A stretch of 64,000 nucleotides of DNA from Favolaschia claudopus (taxonomy: Eukaryota; Basidiomycota; Agaricomycetes; Agaricales; Mycenaceae), in NCBI GenBank assembly GCA_037176885.1, contig JAWWNJ010000054.1, positions 1,178,001 to 1,242,000 on the forward strand, written 5' to 3'. Below are positions 53,896 to 64,000 of this stretch, in pieces (position 1 is the stretch's first letter; each line of letters begins with the position of its first letter). The notes beneath the pieces are model-generated. The model was not told the DNA's origin. It worked only from the letters and a program-made list of their open reading frames with translations, and searched no databases. The position numbers were made by a program, and so were the translations under genes.

Positions 53896-55979
53896 AGGCC
53901 CCCGGTCACTACCTATTAGGTTCGTCACATTGTCGCCCGAAATTTGGGCTGATTTACTCTATGATTTTCGCCCTCAAACAGACTGATTTACTCTATTTGT
54001 GACGAACATCTGGGGGTGATTTCGGATTTTTGCGGCTGGATCCCCCAAAGGACAGTTGTTTAGCCTTTTCTGAAGCAAATTTGAGCTTGAAACCGCTCAG
54101 AATCATCCAATTTCGGTTTATTTTTGCTGCTTGACGCTCGAGATCTGTCTTGCAATTTGCTTGTAATTATCAGAATATAGACCGAGGTGGCTGGAAGCCG
54201 GTAGAGCTCGATCGGAACAAGAGCTGCTGGAGTGCAGGTGCAGGAGCACACGGAGGGGCACAAGAGTCTCAGAGATGAGGGTAAAGAGTAAGAATGATTG
54301 ATTGTAGACCATACTCAACTACGGGAAGTATATATATGTAGATAGATATCAAGAGATAAGAAATGTTCCAACTCGGAATGATGCGAACAACCAAATTCAT
54401 GTCCTGACACTCCCACCTTCGCAAAGAACGAGATATAGCCTACAAAGGAATAAAAGCAACAATAACGAATGTGCGAGAGCTCCCACCGAATAGCGCATTT
54501 AGAAGACAGAAAGAACCATAGCAGTCATACCAAAACAACGCCCAAGGCAGCGCAAACTGCAATCGAAACAATGGCTACAGTCCCCGTCACCGAATGGTCG
54601 AAAAGACAGTTGCGCTACAATGGAGAAGTCGGCGAGAACAAGTTTAGTCTCCGCAACCCTGCTATAATTGGTCGCCCAGATGTACGATCCATGTGGAAGC
54701 CCATGAGCTTTCACCTGGTGATAACCAGATCCTGCGTGCATAGCAGCACACTGGCCATTAGATACCTAGAAAAAATCCCAGCGAGGATAGCTCCAAGATC
54801 CAAGTAAACAATGAAATCTGGATGTGGTACACTGCGTGCGCAGGGACAGCACAGCAGTTGGAGCAGCAATGTTGCTCCCACCTATCCCAAGAGACCGCAG
54901 CATGCAGTGCAGCAGTTAGGAATGGTAGTTGGTATTGTGTTCTGCCGAACGATAAGGGTGGTGATCTGTGATGGAAGAAAAAGGTCGGCAGAATGAATAT
55001 GGAAGCTGATGCTGGTAGGAATTGTCGTGCAAGGGGAAGTGAACCGGCAATGGCTGTAGACACTGGAGGAGCGCCGTCGGAATCCACGGAACAGCAGGAC
55101 AATTGAGGTAAATAATAACCTCCTCGAGAGTGAAAATGCTGGGGATGATGGATGAATCATGGAAGGAAAAAAATCCTTTACATAGTGAGGATCTAGAGAG
55201 AGGACAAAGCTGCACGCAGTGAGGGAGAACTGAGTACAGTGTGTGGGAAAGAACTCTCGGGGAGTCATCGGGGATGAGCAGGTCATGTGCACGGACACTT
55301 GACATCCGTGAGAGGTCTGTACAGCAGCGTGAGAACCAGTAGATGCTGTAGAGATAAGAGTGTCGAGGCTGCAGTGTAAGGGAGGCTCGAGAGGAAGACC
55401 TAGGAAGAACAGCAAGGAGTCGAGGTGGATGCGAGGATGGTGTAGATCAGGATGAGCAGTGGAAGTAACGAGTGGATGTTAAGATTCCGGAGGCACGCTG
55501 GAGCAAGCCGCTCTCGCATCAAGCTCAGGCGCTTGGGCGCGGGGCCCATAACCTATCAGAATATAGACCGAGGTGGCTGGAAGCCGGTAGAGCTCGATCG
55601 GAACAAGAGCTGCTGGAGTGCAGGTGCAGGAGCACACGGAGGGGCACAAGAGTCTCAGAGATGAGGGTAAAGAGTAAGAATGATTGATTGTAGACCATAC
55701 TCAACTACGGGAAGTATATATATGTAGATAGATATCAAGAGATAAGAAATGTTCCAACTCGGAATGATGCGAACAACCAAATTCATGTCCTGACAGTAAT
55801 TCCCCAGACCGACTTCAGGTCTCAAAAATTTCTCGCGCTCCGCGCGATTTACTCTATCTGCGACAGACATTGGGCAGTTTCCGCTTGATTTACACTATTT
55901 TTGCGACGAAGGTACGAGGTTTTCAAGACGTTGATTTACTCTATCTGTGACGAACCTAATAGGTAGTGACCGGGGGCCT
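53896..55979. mobile_element. hAT-like MITE (~450 bp) carrying a nested LTR element
   Basis: Perfect 34-bp inverted ends AGGCCCCCGGTCACTACCTA continuing to TTCGTCACA. The 8 bp GATCCAAC lie on both sides (53,888-53,895 and 55,980-55,987). Subterminal GATTTACTCTAT plus GTGACGAAC motifs occur five times. Without the LTR insertion the element is about 451 bp and non-coding. An 8-bp duplication fits hAT, though CAG/CTG ends with a 6-bp duplication also fit the sequence. Confidence 0.92.
54168..55795 (-). mobile_element. Short non-autonomous LTR retroelement, copy 2
   Basis: Two 242-bp LTRs (54,168-54,409 and 55,554-55,795) in minus orientation, target GTAAT on both sides. Primer site GGTTATGGGCCCC next to the 5' LTR and GAAGGTGGGAG before the 3' LTR, exactly as in copy 1. 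The LTRs are about 12 bp shorter than in copy 1 because of a small deletion. The interior is similar to copy 1 but diverged; no pol. It sits inside the GATCCAAC-flanked MITE. Confidence 0.92.
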
Positions 55980-55987
55980 GATCCAAC

Positions 55988-58084
55988 GCTGTTCGAAACT
56001 GACTTCGGTGTGACCAGGTGTGAGCGCATGGAAGGCCCGTGCACGAGTTTGACAGGTCACATGCATGTTGACGCATCCATTGGTAACGCCACGTCACACT
56101 TCACCGTTCTCTCTTCCTTTCCCCTATGTCCCCCAGACCGACTTCGTTCTTGTCTCGACTCTTCGCATTGCTGTCCTCGGTAGCTCACCACATCGGCTCT
56201 CCAGCCCTCACCTCTCAACTTCAATGCACTTCACCATGGGCAAGAACTTGAAAACGGAATCCGTGCTGCCAGACCCACTTCCTTTCTTTCGTCAAAGCAC
56301 GAACCTCTCAGATCAAGTTGTATCAAGTCGTCAAGTCCTCAATAACTCATCTGGGTCTTACTTGTCCTCAAGCTACCCTTGCTTCCCCCAAGCCTCAAGA
56401 ACCCTTTTGTCTCACTACCAGTTCCTCAAACCTCAATTCTTCTGATTGTTCAAGTTCTCTTCAAATTTCAAGAGCAACACTTCTCAAGTCAGCCAAGCAA
56501 CATCAAACCCATGGACCGTTATCTCGTCAACGTCTAGCGCGCCGTTGATGTCATGTCGTCCCTGAATTTTCTCGCGTCAGATTTCGTTATGAGTTTAGCA
56601 AGGTGTGCCGATCGTTTTTGTTCCCATCTTCGTTACTGAGTTGGACTTGCAGCATGAACCGTGCCCTCGCCGCCTGTCATCACCACCATGGAATACGTGC
56701 ACGAGCCATGCGTCGTGTTTTCATCGAGTCGTGACCCCATGCAAGCGCGCACGTACCCGTCGGGCTATCATCTGCCGAGGACGCCGGATTTGTACTCAAA
56801 CCAGGATTGCTGTGGGGAGGTGGAAGGTATGTGACACGACGGATATGACGTTTAGCTACGTCTTGTATTTATTGTTTTCCAATAAACCATTCATTTTCAT
56901 TTCTGTATATTCCGGAACGAAAATGGTGCGATATATCCGAGCAATGTGCAACAACTGTATGAAAAGCTGAGTGAAAGCTGCGCCGCCAGCTGGCCGCCAG
57001 TCTCATGTGGCTGCACAGTGCATCCATTAGCGATCAAACCTAGCCACCACTCGAACCCCAGCTGGCCGCCACTCATCGGCAACATGTGAATCACATCTCA
57101 GCCACACATGGCGGACACATGTCCGCCAACTGGCGGTGTAACCGGAAATTTGATCGGTTTGGGCCAAATTTGTAGTTTCTTGTGGTGAATTTTTTATGAA
57201 CATAATCTTTGGCATCTACTGACATCTCATGCACTGGTCATGTCAGCCAGGAAGATTCAGTACAGCTCGTAGACTGAGCATAACTTTGTCACTTGTGATT
57301 TTGCGTAATTCGACAAAAGCGCAGCATTGGATAATGAATTTGGCACATAGTTATGAGTTTGATACTCTTGGGTAGTAGATATGTATAGAATGATTCCACA
57401 GCACAAGAATTGGACCAGAAAGATAAGTGCAAATGCAAAGTCTAGACAAGTTTTGTCCGAGGGCACACAACAATTGTTTGCAAACATAAACAGATTCGCG
57501 TGCTGCAACATTTTCACAGCTGAAAGTCATATTTTAAAGGGCAGTTGCTTCCAAACTGTCTGTAAATACAAGCTAAGATGCTGAACCAGTATTATGCGTC
57601 ATTTATGTACCTTCCAACAGTTTCATTAACCACAATTTCAACGATTCTGGCTAAGATCTTTAAGTCCAAACAACTAACATATTGCACCACAATCACCCTA
57701 CATGCGCCTCAAACAGGGATCTGGTTATATTCATAATAATTCTCTGCATTATTCACAGTCAAACTACTGCAAACCGAGGCACTCTCGAATTTGTGCGGAC
57801 TCCTGGTCAACGTACTTATACAATGGCAATCTTCCTCAAACTCATACCGGGTAAATGGAACATACCAAACTAGGATACAAGTTCCGTGTGAAAACACGTG
57901 ACCGTGTCAAAATAACACAATTTCCGGTTACTTTCTGTGATGACGAGTATATTTTTCGGTCATTTCTTCGCGAATGGACTGGTAGTCCATTTTTAGCGCC
58001 CGTGGAATAGCCACATCAAATTGCCTTAACGAGCGCCGAGCTCAAGCAAAGCTGAAGCAAATATTCCAAGCAACTCTCACTGTG
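55988..58084. other. No gene recognised
   Basis: Short frames at 55,947-56,970 have no motif. CCGCCAGCTGGCCGCC inverted strings cluster at 56,980-57,145. CCGGTTACTTTC...GACGAGTAT at 57,916-57,955 resembles one end of the 320-846 MITE, with GTAACCGGAAATT at 57,138 as a possible partner; too decayed to call. Confidence 0.4.
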
Positions 58085-59215
58085 CAAAGTATTCATCATG
58101 AAATTCATGCAGATTGTTATGAAATTCAGGTTTCATGATGTTTGTCATGAACGACGTTATGAATTTCAAGACGGCTTTCATGATGCTCAGAAAGTTGCTT
58201 TTGTGACAATATGGATTCATGACAAAACATCATGAATTTTCGTCATGAAACAACTACTCATTTTTTTTTTTGCTGAGTCCACCAGATGTTGAGTGCATAG
58301 TGTGCTCATCCCGGTGTTACACCAATACATGGTGCTACAGTCGAAGCTGCCGTAACCCATAGGCCTCGGTCGAGCCAAAAAGGTATGGGGTATGGCAGAG
58401 TTATGGGTTTTCACAGCCAAAAGTCGGTCAAAGTCCCCCAAAAATGTATGGGTTAAGGCCGATTATGGGTTATGAGAGCTATGGGTTATGACAGCTTCGA
58501 CTGTAGTAGGTCTGTCAACTACAGCCTCCTGAAAATCGGTTGGTTAACAAGTCAATAGCTCAGTCAACAACTTGAGAACAGATACGCTAGCGACATGTAT
58601 GGACTCAAATCCCATTGCGGCGGTCCGGGGTTTGACTCCGGCTGCCGGTAACCCAATTTATTTGCCCCGCCCTGGCCTCCTTTTCTGAATTTGTTAATGA
58701 AACATCATGAAAAATCATCATGAACAGCCCCATAATCATCATGAAAACCCGACTCCGGGCTCTTGTGGGAGACATTTGGAGAGAATCTCATAGATCCCCA
58801 TTGGGCGCGGTGATTTGTAGCTGGATACTCAACAAAGTTCTCCCTTCAATCTACCTAACTTGCTATCAGAGAGACACATTACTACCTTTCTCTGGCTTGA
58901 AACTCCCATGACTTGATTGAGCTATGGGTTCGGCGCCAGCAACTACTGAGATGATCTAGGTCGATATGAACAAATAGACCATATTCGTGAAATCATCAAG
59001 GCCATCGTGGAATAGGGATCGCTGGTCGGCCATGGATAGCATATTCCAATTTCTTTCTGTATAAGAACAGACTCTCAAGGTGTCAGTCAAGAGCAGACAC
59101 TGTGCCAACCAAGGGTCATGAAATTCATGAAGTTTCTCGTCATGACTTTCCTGACGATTTGTCCCGAAATTCATGGTGATTTACCGGAAATTCATAACAA
59201 AACATCATGACTAGC
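58085..59215. repeat. TCATGA-rich element with tRNA-like core, copy 2
   Basis: Flanking TCATGA/ATTTCATGAT motifs at 58,095-58,255 and 58,695-58,745, again at 59,115-59,210. In the middle (58,555-58,650) AATAGCTCAGTCAAC resembles an A box and GGTTTGACTCC a B box. It carries the 166-bp MITE copy 2. Same design as 2516-3195. Confidence 0.5.
58338..58503. mobile_element. 166-bp MITE, CAGTCGAAGC family, copy 2
   Basis: CAGTCGAAGCTG...CAGCTTCGACTG with TA at 58,336-58,337 and 58,504-58,505. Same length as copy 1 with scattered substitutions and nested in a different host repeat. Confidence 0.93.
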
Positions 59216-59261
59216 ACTCCATTGGGTCGCCGAGCAAGTCCTACACCCCCCGAAAAATTCC

Positions 59262-59520
59262 CGTTCGCCGTACGGGATGTGCTGTAATCATGGCAAGGTC
59301 GCGTTGCAGCGACTCGAAGAGCCGCCAGAGCCTCTGCATCGTTTCTTCGTTGGGAATGATGCGCAGGCTGTGGATAGTCAACAACAGTACTCCTGCGCGC
59401 CCCAAATTTACTGGGTTTTTCGGAGAACAGACATCTCCTCGCGACGCATCCGAGCCAAACCCCAAGAAACGCAAGCTCAATGTATCAAATGGGCCGGAAG
59501 AGTCAAGACCGGGGTGAAAG
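59262..59520 (+). pseudogene. KDZ transposase N-terminal remnant
   Basis: ATG at 59,290 gives MARSRCSDSKSRQSLCIVSS, nearly identical in DNA (including the upstream CCCGTTCGCCGTACGGGATG) to the start of the KDZ remnant at 41,462. Here the frame runs on to FTGFFGEQTSPRD and KKRKLNVSNGPEE, then stops at 59,517. It therefore keeps N-terminal sequence lost from the 41-kb copy, but nothing downstream. That it is KDZ rests on its match to the other copy. Confidence 0.6.
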
Positions 59521-59654
59521 GACTTCTACCGGTCGTCGCGCAGGGGGTTCCAGTAACAGACACTAAAATGAACTTTATTAATGTATATATTCACTCTGTA
59601 ATACAACTTTTTCTCGCTGTAATTTGCGTGATGAGTCACACCGTAGCGTAGCAC

Positions 59655-59818
59655 GGGTAACTGCTAGTCTAGGTTTCAGACGAAACGTTGCGCCCAAACG
59701 TCGTGGGTCCCCGCCCGTCTTCTCTCTCTAGCATATCACCTCTGTGGTCGTCGTCGTCGCTCGCGCGGCGCTCCGCGCCGCGCTCGCTCCTCCTCCTCCC
59801 GGGTAACTGCTAGTCTAG
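59655..59818. repeat. 18-bp direct repeats around a GC-rich palindrome
   Basis: GGGTAACTGCTAGTCTAG occurs at 59,655-59,672 and 59,801-59,818. Between them GCGCGGCGCTCCGCGCCGCGC forms a strong hairpin, flanked by GTCGTCGTC and CTCCTCCTC runs. Could be a small insertion with its target copy. Confidence 0.6.
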
Positions 59819-59821
59819 TTT

Positions 59822-60979
59822 CAAAACAGAGAAGAAAGGCCAATACTCGGATGATCATGAACGCGATGATGTTGTTTACTATAGGGAAGAAATTTACCTG
59901 CCAAAACTCAAAGGGTTTCAAGACCGTTCATGTACTTTCGAGGCTGATGGGTCAGTCATTACGCCTAGTCTTCCAGCAGGAGTCCGACGGACTGTGATTT
60001 GGTATCACGGCGAGAGCGTGTTCTATGCTCATGACCGCCGCCGGAACATAAAGATGCCGACGCTGTGCCCTACAAAAAGGGTGAGGGAGCATCGTATATG
60101 GTGGCAGATTACTTCTTTGCCGATGTTGGCTGGATGCGTACACGGGATGGAAAATCGGGTGCGCGTCGTGCCATGCGCCCCGGGAAGAATCGTGATGGTT
60201 ACTTCTCGACGGCAGACATTGAGGAGCAGGCCGTTGCGGCATGCAACATTGTCCACGAGAGGTGGCCTGAGTTTGATCACGTCTTCATTTACGACAATGC
60301 AACAACTCACCGGAAACGTGGCGAAGGAGCACTTTCGGCGAGGAATATCAAACGGAACACTGATGGAAGCCCACAGGAGCTTTACTTCCCCTCCGATGCT
60401 GCAAAGCATCCCGGGAAATTCAAAGGGATGGAGGTCATTCTAGAGGAACGACGACAAAAGGGAGATCTCGGGAATGTCTCCAAGCAGCATCTCAGTAAAA
60501 CCAAGTATGAATGCGATGGTTTAAAGTGTGCTGACCCCCACTCTAATTCTTGCTGCATGCGGCGCATACTATTCAATCAGCCTGACTTTGCGGCAGTTAA
60601 ATCCTGTCTCGAAAATACCTGTGCAGAGCGCAATGTCACTGTGCTTTTCCTCCCGAAGTTCCATTGTGAACTTAATCCCATCGAGATGGTCTGGGGCTAC
60701 GCCAAGAGGATTTACCGGCTAAATCCGGAGTCATCACGCGAAGACGCCTTGGAACGGAACACCCTTTCAGCCTTAGACGAGGTTCCGCTGGACTCAATGC
60801 GGCGGTTTGTTATTCGCGCTCATCGGTTTGCCGATGCCTACCGCCATGGATTGGACGGTGCACAGGCTGCTTGGGCAGCCAGAAAATACAAAGGGCATCG
60901 GGTCCTTCCTCCAGAGTTCAAAAAAGAGATGGAAGCAGCTGGAATCCGCCGGGGAGGGAACACAAATGCCGGATTATAG
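59822..60979 (+). pseudogene. Tc1/mariner-type DDE transposase, first Asp lost and frameshifted
   Basis: The upstream frame reads DDHERDDVVYYREEIYLPKL and TVIWYHGESVFYAHDRR. Near 60,050 a 1-nt shift leads into the main frame (first Met 60,065): YKKGEGASYMVADYF, GKNRDGYFSTADIEEQ, FIYDNATTHRKRGEGALSAR, LFNQPDFAAVKSCL and FLPKFHCELNPIEMVWGYAK, ending at 60,979. The second catalytic D is in YDNATTH and the E in LNPIE. The first D, normally in a HDES(T)F motif, is G here (HGESVF). About 35 residues usual after ALSAR are also absent. DDE transposases need all three acids, so the product would be inactive. No flanking inverted repeats were found. Confidence 0.82.
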
Positions 60980-61329
60980 TAGTTTTCTGTAGTAAAATGG
61001 GAACTAGTCCCTCAGGTCTGGGTCGAATCTTTTGAAAAATAGATAGAATTGCTCATAGTATAGATACACATCAAACTGTTGGAGCCGATCTTGCAAAACC
61101 GTCATCGAAGGTGTGCAGAGGAGGGTCGAACAGGTTTCGTCCCAAAAAAAGGCGATGTGACGGTCACACCACGTGGGGTAACCGAACATGTCTGTCCCCT
61201 ACCGAGGCCAGCTTTTTTTCGCTACTTGTCGCCATCTATCCGTGAACGCTTTTTAGCGAAAGTCATTACAAAAATTTGTATCGAATCTTAACTTTTTGAA
61301 GCCCTCCTAACGCTTTACTGATCGTGAGT

Positions 61330-61510
61330 ATTTATGCTTAGCAAATGAAATTCCACATGCGAGGGTTCGATTCCTGCCGTATACTTTTCTTTTGTGCGTT
61401 GTAAATGTAAACCCACATTTTTATTTGTTCATCTTTATTTCCTGCTCGGGGTAGCAAAGTGGTTGACTCACCTAAAAAAAGGAAATTGTTGCAGTTCGAG
61501 GTTAGTAGAC
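61330..61510 (+). repeat. Two successive tRNA-like modules
   Basis: GAGGGTTCGATTCCTGCC (B-box-like) at 61,361-61,378 and, 70 bp on, GGTAGCAAAGTGGTTGACTC (A-box-like) followed by GCAGTTCGAGGTTAG (B-box-like). No closed cloverleaf. Possibly a tRNA-derived SINE with two modules. Confidence 0.35.
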
Positions 61511-62086
61511 ACAAAATTCGGATGTCAGCAGCGTTTAGTGAATTGTGATGACTTCCACAGCTTCTTTCACTTTGCAGAGGTTTTGACACAGAGCGATGAC
61601 CAAGGGTATTCCGATCCGCGAGATCCGGATATCACCTCGAATTTTTTTTTTTCAGCGACTTTGGCAGACCCCTCCCCTCATGGTGTAATATTCCCATATG
61701 CGGCAGCTTCACGCAAGTTTTTCCCACCGGCTAATTTGTTAGCTTTATCAAGTTTATGTATTTTCGGACTTAACATCAGCATTTGAAGCAAAGAACCTGT
61801 TGTTCTGCACATTTCCATGTACCTGCACTGTGCAAAATTGATATTTCTGAATGTCAGCAACCTGTCTTCTGGACCAAACAACAGCATATACACTGATAGC
61901 CGAGGCTGCCGAGAGTCGACAGTGGTCAAACCGATATGACGATGACAGTAGTGGCCAGAGTTGGACCTGAAGCACTGAAATGCCAGAATAAGACTGTAGA
62001 GCGTACATAGCATATATTTGCTGTATACAACACTGAGAACCGAGTTCCAAAATTTTGTATGAAAGTTTTTTTTCAGGCTGAAGGGA
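61511..62086. other. No gene recognised
   Basis: Short frames only. Nothing supportable. Confidence 0.35.
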
Positions 62087-62102
62087 CCCCCCCCCCCCCC
62101 CC

Positions 62103-62143
<41 letters not shown>
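62087..62143 (+). repeat. Poly-C tract (17 C, TG, 38 C)
   Basis: Near-pure cytosine run with one TG interruption. It produces a spurious Pro- or Gly-rich ORF on either strand. Length is likely unstable. Confidence 0.95.
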
Positions 62144-62198
62144 TACATCTATATAAGGAAATTTCTTATCTCGGAAGGCCCTTGGCGATGACTTTGGC

Positions 62199-62290
62199 TG
62201 GGGTTGGATGGCACAGCGGTAACCATCCCCTGAGGTCGACCACGCGCACACTGCCAAGGTCGCAGGTTCATATCCTGCAGCCCCCACCCT
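62199..62290 (+). tRNA. tRNA-like sequence, probably a pseudogene or SINE head
   Basis: D-arm-like GGATGGCACAGCGGTAACCA TCC pairs perfectly as GGATGG/CCATCC. The T arm GCAGGTTCATATCCTGC has a perfect 5-bp stem. The middle (about 32 nt) is too long for a plain anticodon arm unless it has an intron or variable arm, and the acceptor stem pairs poorly. It is the best tRNA-like candidate in the window but not a safe tRNA call. Confidence 0.35.
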
Positions 62291-63534
62291 CGGAGAAACA
62301 ATTTAGACACTCCCAGATTTCGCCGCGCCGATTTCGGCTGACCAACCTCATGACCACACTGGCACGTGACCGCTTTTTTTTTTTTTTTTTTGTCTCTGCA
62401 TTTTTATACCGCAACAAGTCCACGATCGTGTCACTCACGCCAAGCGGTAGTGCGGCGCCGACAACCCCGTTTGGAGAAACACAGCCCCTCGTTGCGGGAA
62501 TCATTGCAGAGAGTTTGAAGGATCACGGGCAGCCGAATGATTAACAATTAGTGATACAGTCAATGTACTGCTAGACTCCGACATGGGCCGATAAACGGCC
62601 CGCAGTGAGGATAATGGAATATTGATTGATTGATTGATTGATTGAGCGGCATGTGGTGAAGCATATATACTTGAATTCAGTAATACACGCGGAGCTGTCA
62701 AACGGCTGCTGCTCGGCATTGGGCAGTGTTGATCGGTACCAGCCGGTGGTGTCCAGTGAGGCGTAAATGGCTTCTGTTGAGAGCCGTTGAGTTCCACTGG
62801 CTTCCATTGGATTAGGTTCCACCGTGCGCCATTGGACTCCAGTGGCTTCCAGTGGAATCCATTAATTATCATCATTTTTTCCTTCAATCCCCCGACAAGG
62901 ATTGCGCTGTGTAAATTTATTCTGTTGAACATCTAAATTGAAAGGCCTTTCACGTCGAATTCAAAATCAATTTGCGTGCTGACCCTCAGTTACAGTAGAC
63001 CCTTCAACCGTTACAATTATAATGAATATATCACTCAAAGCCTTCAACCAGTATGTGTAAACGATATCAATTTGACAGAGTTCGCATTGTTGAACAGCAC
63101 GGGAAACCGAACCAACACGTTTGACCGAAGCCATTTAACGGAAGGTCATTAGCGTAGGTGATTACCCAAGTTATCATCAATTCTTCACAAGAACACTGCG
63201 AAACCATCCGTAATGGTTGAAATGTTTTGAATTGCTTGCTTTGGGGTTCACTAATGTGTATTGAATAATGTTAGATGTATTATCCAGAGCATAAACAGAG
63301 AACCAAGACTTACTGGCTGGATTCAAGCCTTTTTCATGGCTCGGAGCCCACCAATTTCCATTGTGTTGCACTGGAGTTTGCCGTATTGAATGCCGCTGAT
63401 GATCACTGGAATTCGTTTGCAGGCACCGATTCACATCATCAATCAACGGCCGCCAACAGCCAACGGCGGCCACTGGTGGCCGCCAGTGACTTTCCTAGTG
63501 ATGGGTGTATTACTCCTTGAATTCCCGAACCTTC
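62291..63534. other. No gene recognised
   Basis: Poly-T run at 62,373-62,390, (GATT)n run at 62,621-62,645, and repeated CCATTGGA/CTTCCAGTGG strings at 62,760-62,860. Inverted GGCCGCC strings at 63,448-63,487. No coding support. Confidence 0.35.
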
Positions 63535-63672
63535 GGCTCCATTCGGTTGCGTCACTTCGGAGCACTTGACGTCACTTAAGAGTATTTCTCACCAAAAGTT
63601 TGGCGTGGAATTTTTCCCAAGTGCTCCAAAGTGACGCTAAGTGACGCTAAGACACGACAGCCGAATGGAGCC
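63535..63672. mobile_element. 138-bp MITE with GGCTCCATTCGG ends
   Basis: Ends GGCTCCATTCGGTTG and, inverted, GGCTCCATTCGGCTG. Arms share GTCACTT..GGAGCACTTG; the right arm has an AGTGACGCTA duplication. TC lies on both sides, as in one of the 357/380-bp MITEs. Non-coding. Confidence 0.7.
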
Positions 63673-63819
63673 TCAGGTGAGTATTTATTCGGTAAGCCCA
63701 AGGCTTAAAATGGCAGAGTACTTATATCATTCTTGATGTCCTTTTACAATCGAGTATTTTTCTTTTTCAAACAAATTGTACTTTGGATGGTCGAAGATGG
63801 GCGGAGTTCGGTCTTGAAT

Positions 63820-63836
63820 CCTAACCCTAACCCTAA
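63820..63836 (-). repeat. Interstitial telomeric repeat (CCCTAA, ~2.8 units)
   Basis: CCTAACCCTAACCCTAA, the complement of the TTAGGG repeat common in fungi. Too short to be a chromosome end. Confidence 0.8.
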
Positions 63837-63925
63837 AAAAGAGAACCACCCCCCGTGAAAACTTCTGTGACGCAACACTCGAAAAACCCCACTCGCTGTG
63901 GGAAGAAAACCCACTTGGTCTCAGT

Positions 63926-63974
63926 AGGGACCCACTCAGTCCGAGAATTCCCTACTCGGAAAGAGTGGGTCCGC
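63926..63974. repeat. Nested hairpin near right edge
   Basis: Outer stem GGACCCACTC/GAGTGGGTCC encloses an inner stem CCGAG/CTCGG around AATTCCCTA. Could be part of a further element cut by the window edge. Confidence 0.6.
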
Positions 63975-64000
63975 GTCAGACTAGGTTTTGGCCTACTGAA

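Noticed and set aside
61754..62287. 177-residue ORF with a Gly-rich block
   Set aside because: The block is the poly-C tract read on the minus strand; no domain elsewhere in the frame.

Overview
The window looks like nuclear DNA of a basidiomycete fungus, most likely an agaricomycete. The evidence is short spliced introns of about 45-60 bp with GT..AG ends, a degraded basidiomycete-type seven-helix membrane gene (DUF6534-like), a small BTB/POZ gene, KDZ, hAT, Harbinger and Tc1/mariner transposase remains, Ty1/copia retroelements, and a short TTAGGG-type telomeric stretch near the right end. Almost nothing is an ordinary host gene. This is a transposon-dense region with nested insertions, perhaps heterochromatic or subtelomeric.

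Left part (1-12 kb): a Myb/SANT-like gene running off the left edge is broken by a nonsense codon, a frameshift and a TA-flanked element. Several small inverted-repeat elements (MITEs) follow. The DUF6534-like gene (7.4-11.05 kb) is interrupted by a 1,657-bp LTR element with apparently identical LTRs and by a short MITE.

12.9-18.1 kb: a nearly complete Ty1/copia retrotransposon on the minus strand, with 5-bp target duplication TAGTG, a 1427-residue polyprotein and near-identical LTRs. One LTR carries a 127-bp MITE. From 18.3 to 31.7 kb come nested palindromic elements, a Harbinger-like C-terminus, a copia fragment, a 675-bp TA-flanked element, an unidentified open frame, a CCHC-knuckle fragment and a solo LTR.

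32.4-43 kb: a cluster of transposon genes. There is a hAT-derived element with a MITE inside it, a two-gene minus-strand cassette (integrase-core protein plus an acidic partner, each with one in-frame stop), a divergent BTB gene, and a KDZ transposase whose N-terminus is deleted, with a small companion gene. An unusual A-B-A'-B' inverted duplication follows.

43-52 kb: a hAT transposase gene with a MITE inside one intron. Its C-terminal exons resume only after a 6.1-kb tract containing a minisatellite. 52.9-64 kb: nested MITEs and the second copy of the short LTR family, a tRNA-like/TCATGA repeat element, a KDZ N-terminal remnant, a Tc1/mariner-type DDE transposase that has lost its first catalytic Asp, a long poly-C tract and an interstitial telomeric repeat.

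The sequence shows a layered insertion history. The copia element and the short LTR elements share the same half-tRNA primer site, so the short family may be mobilised by copia proteins; that is inference. All exon joins and family names here were read by eye without database searches.
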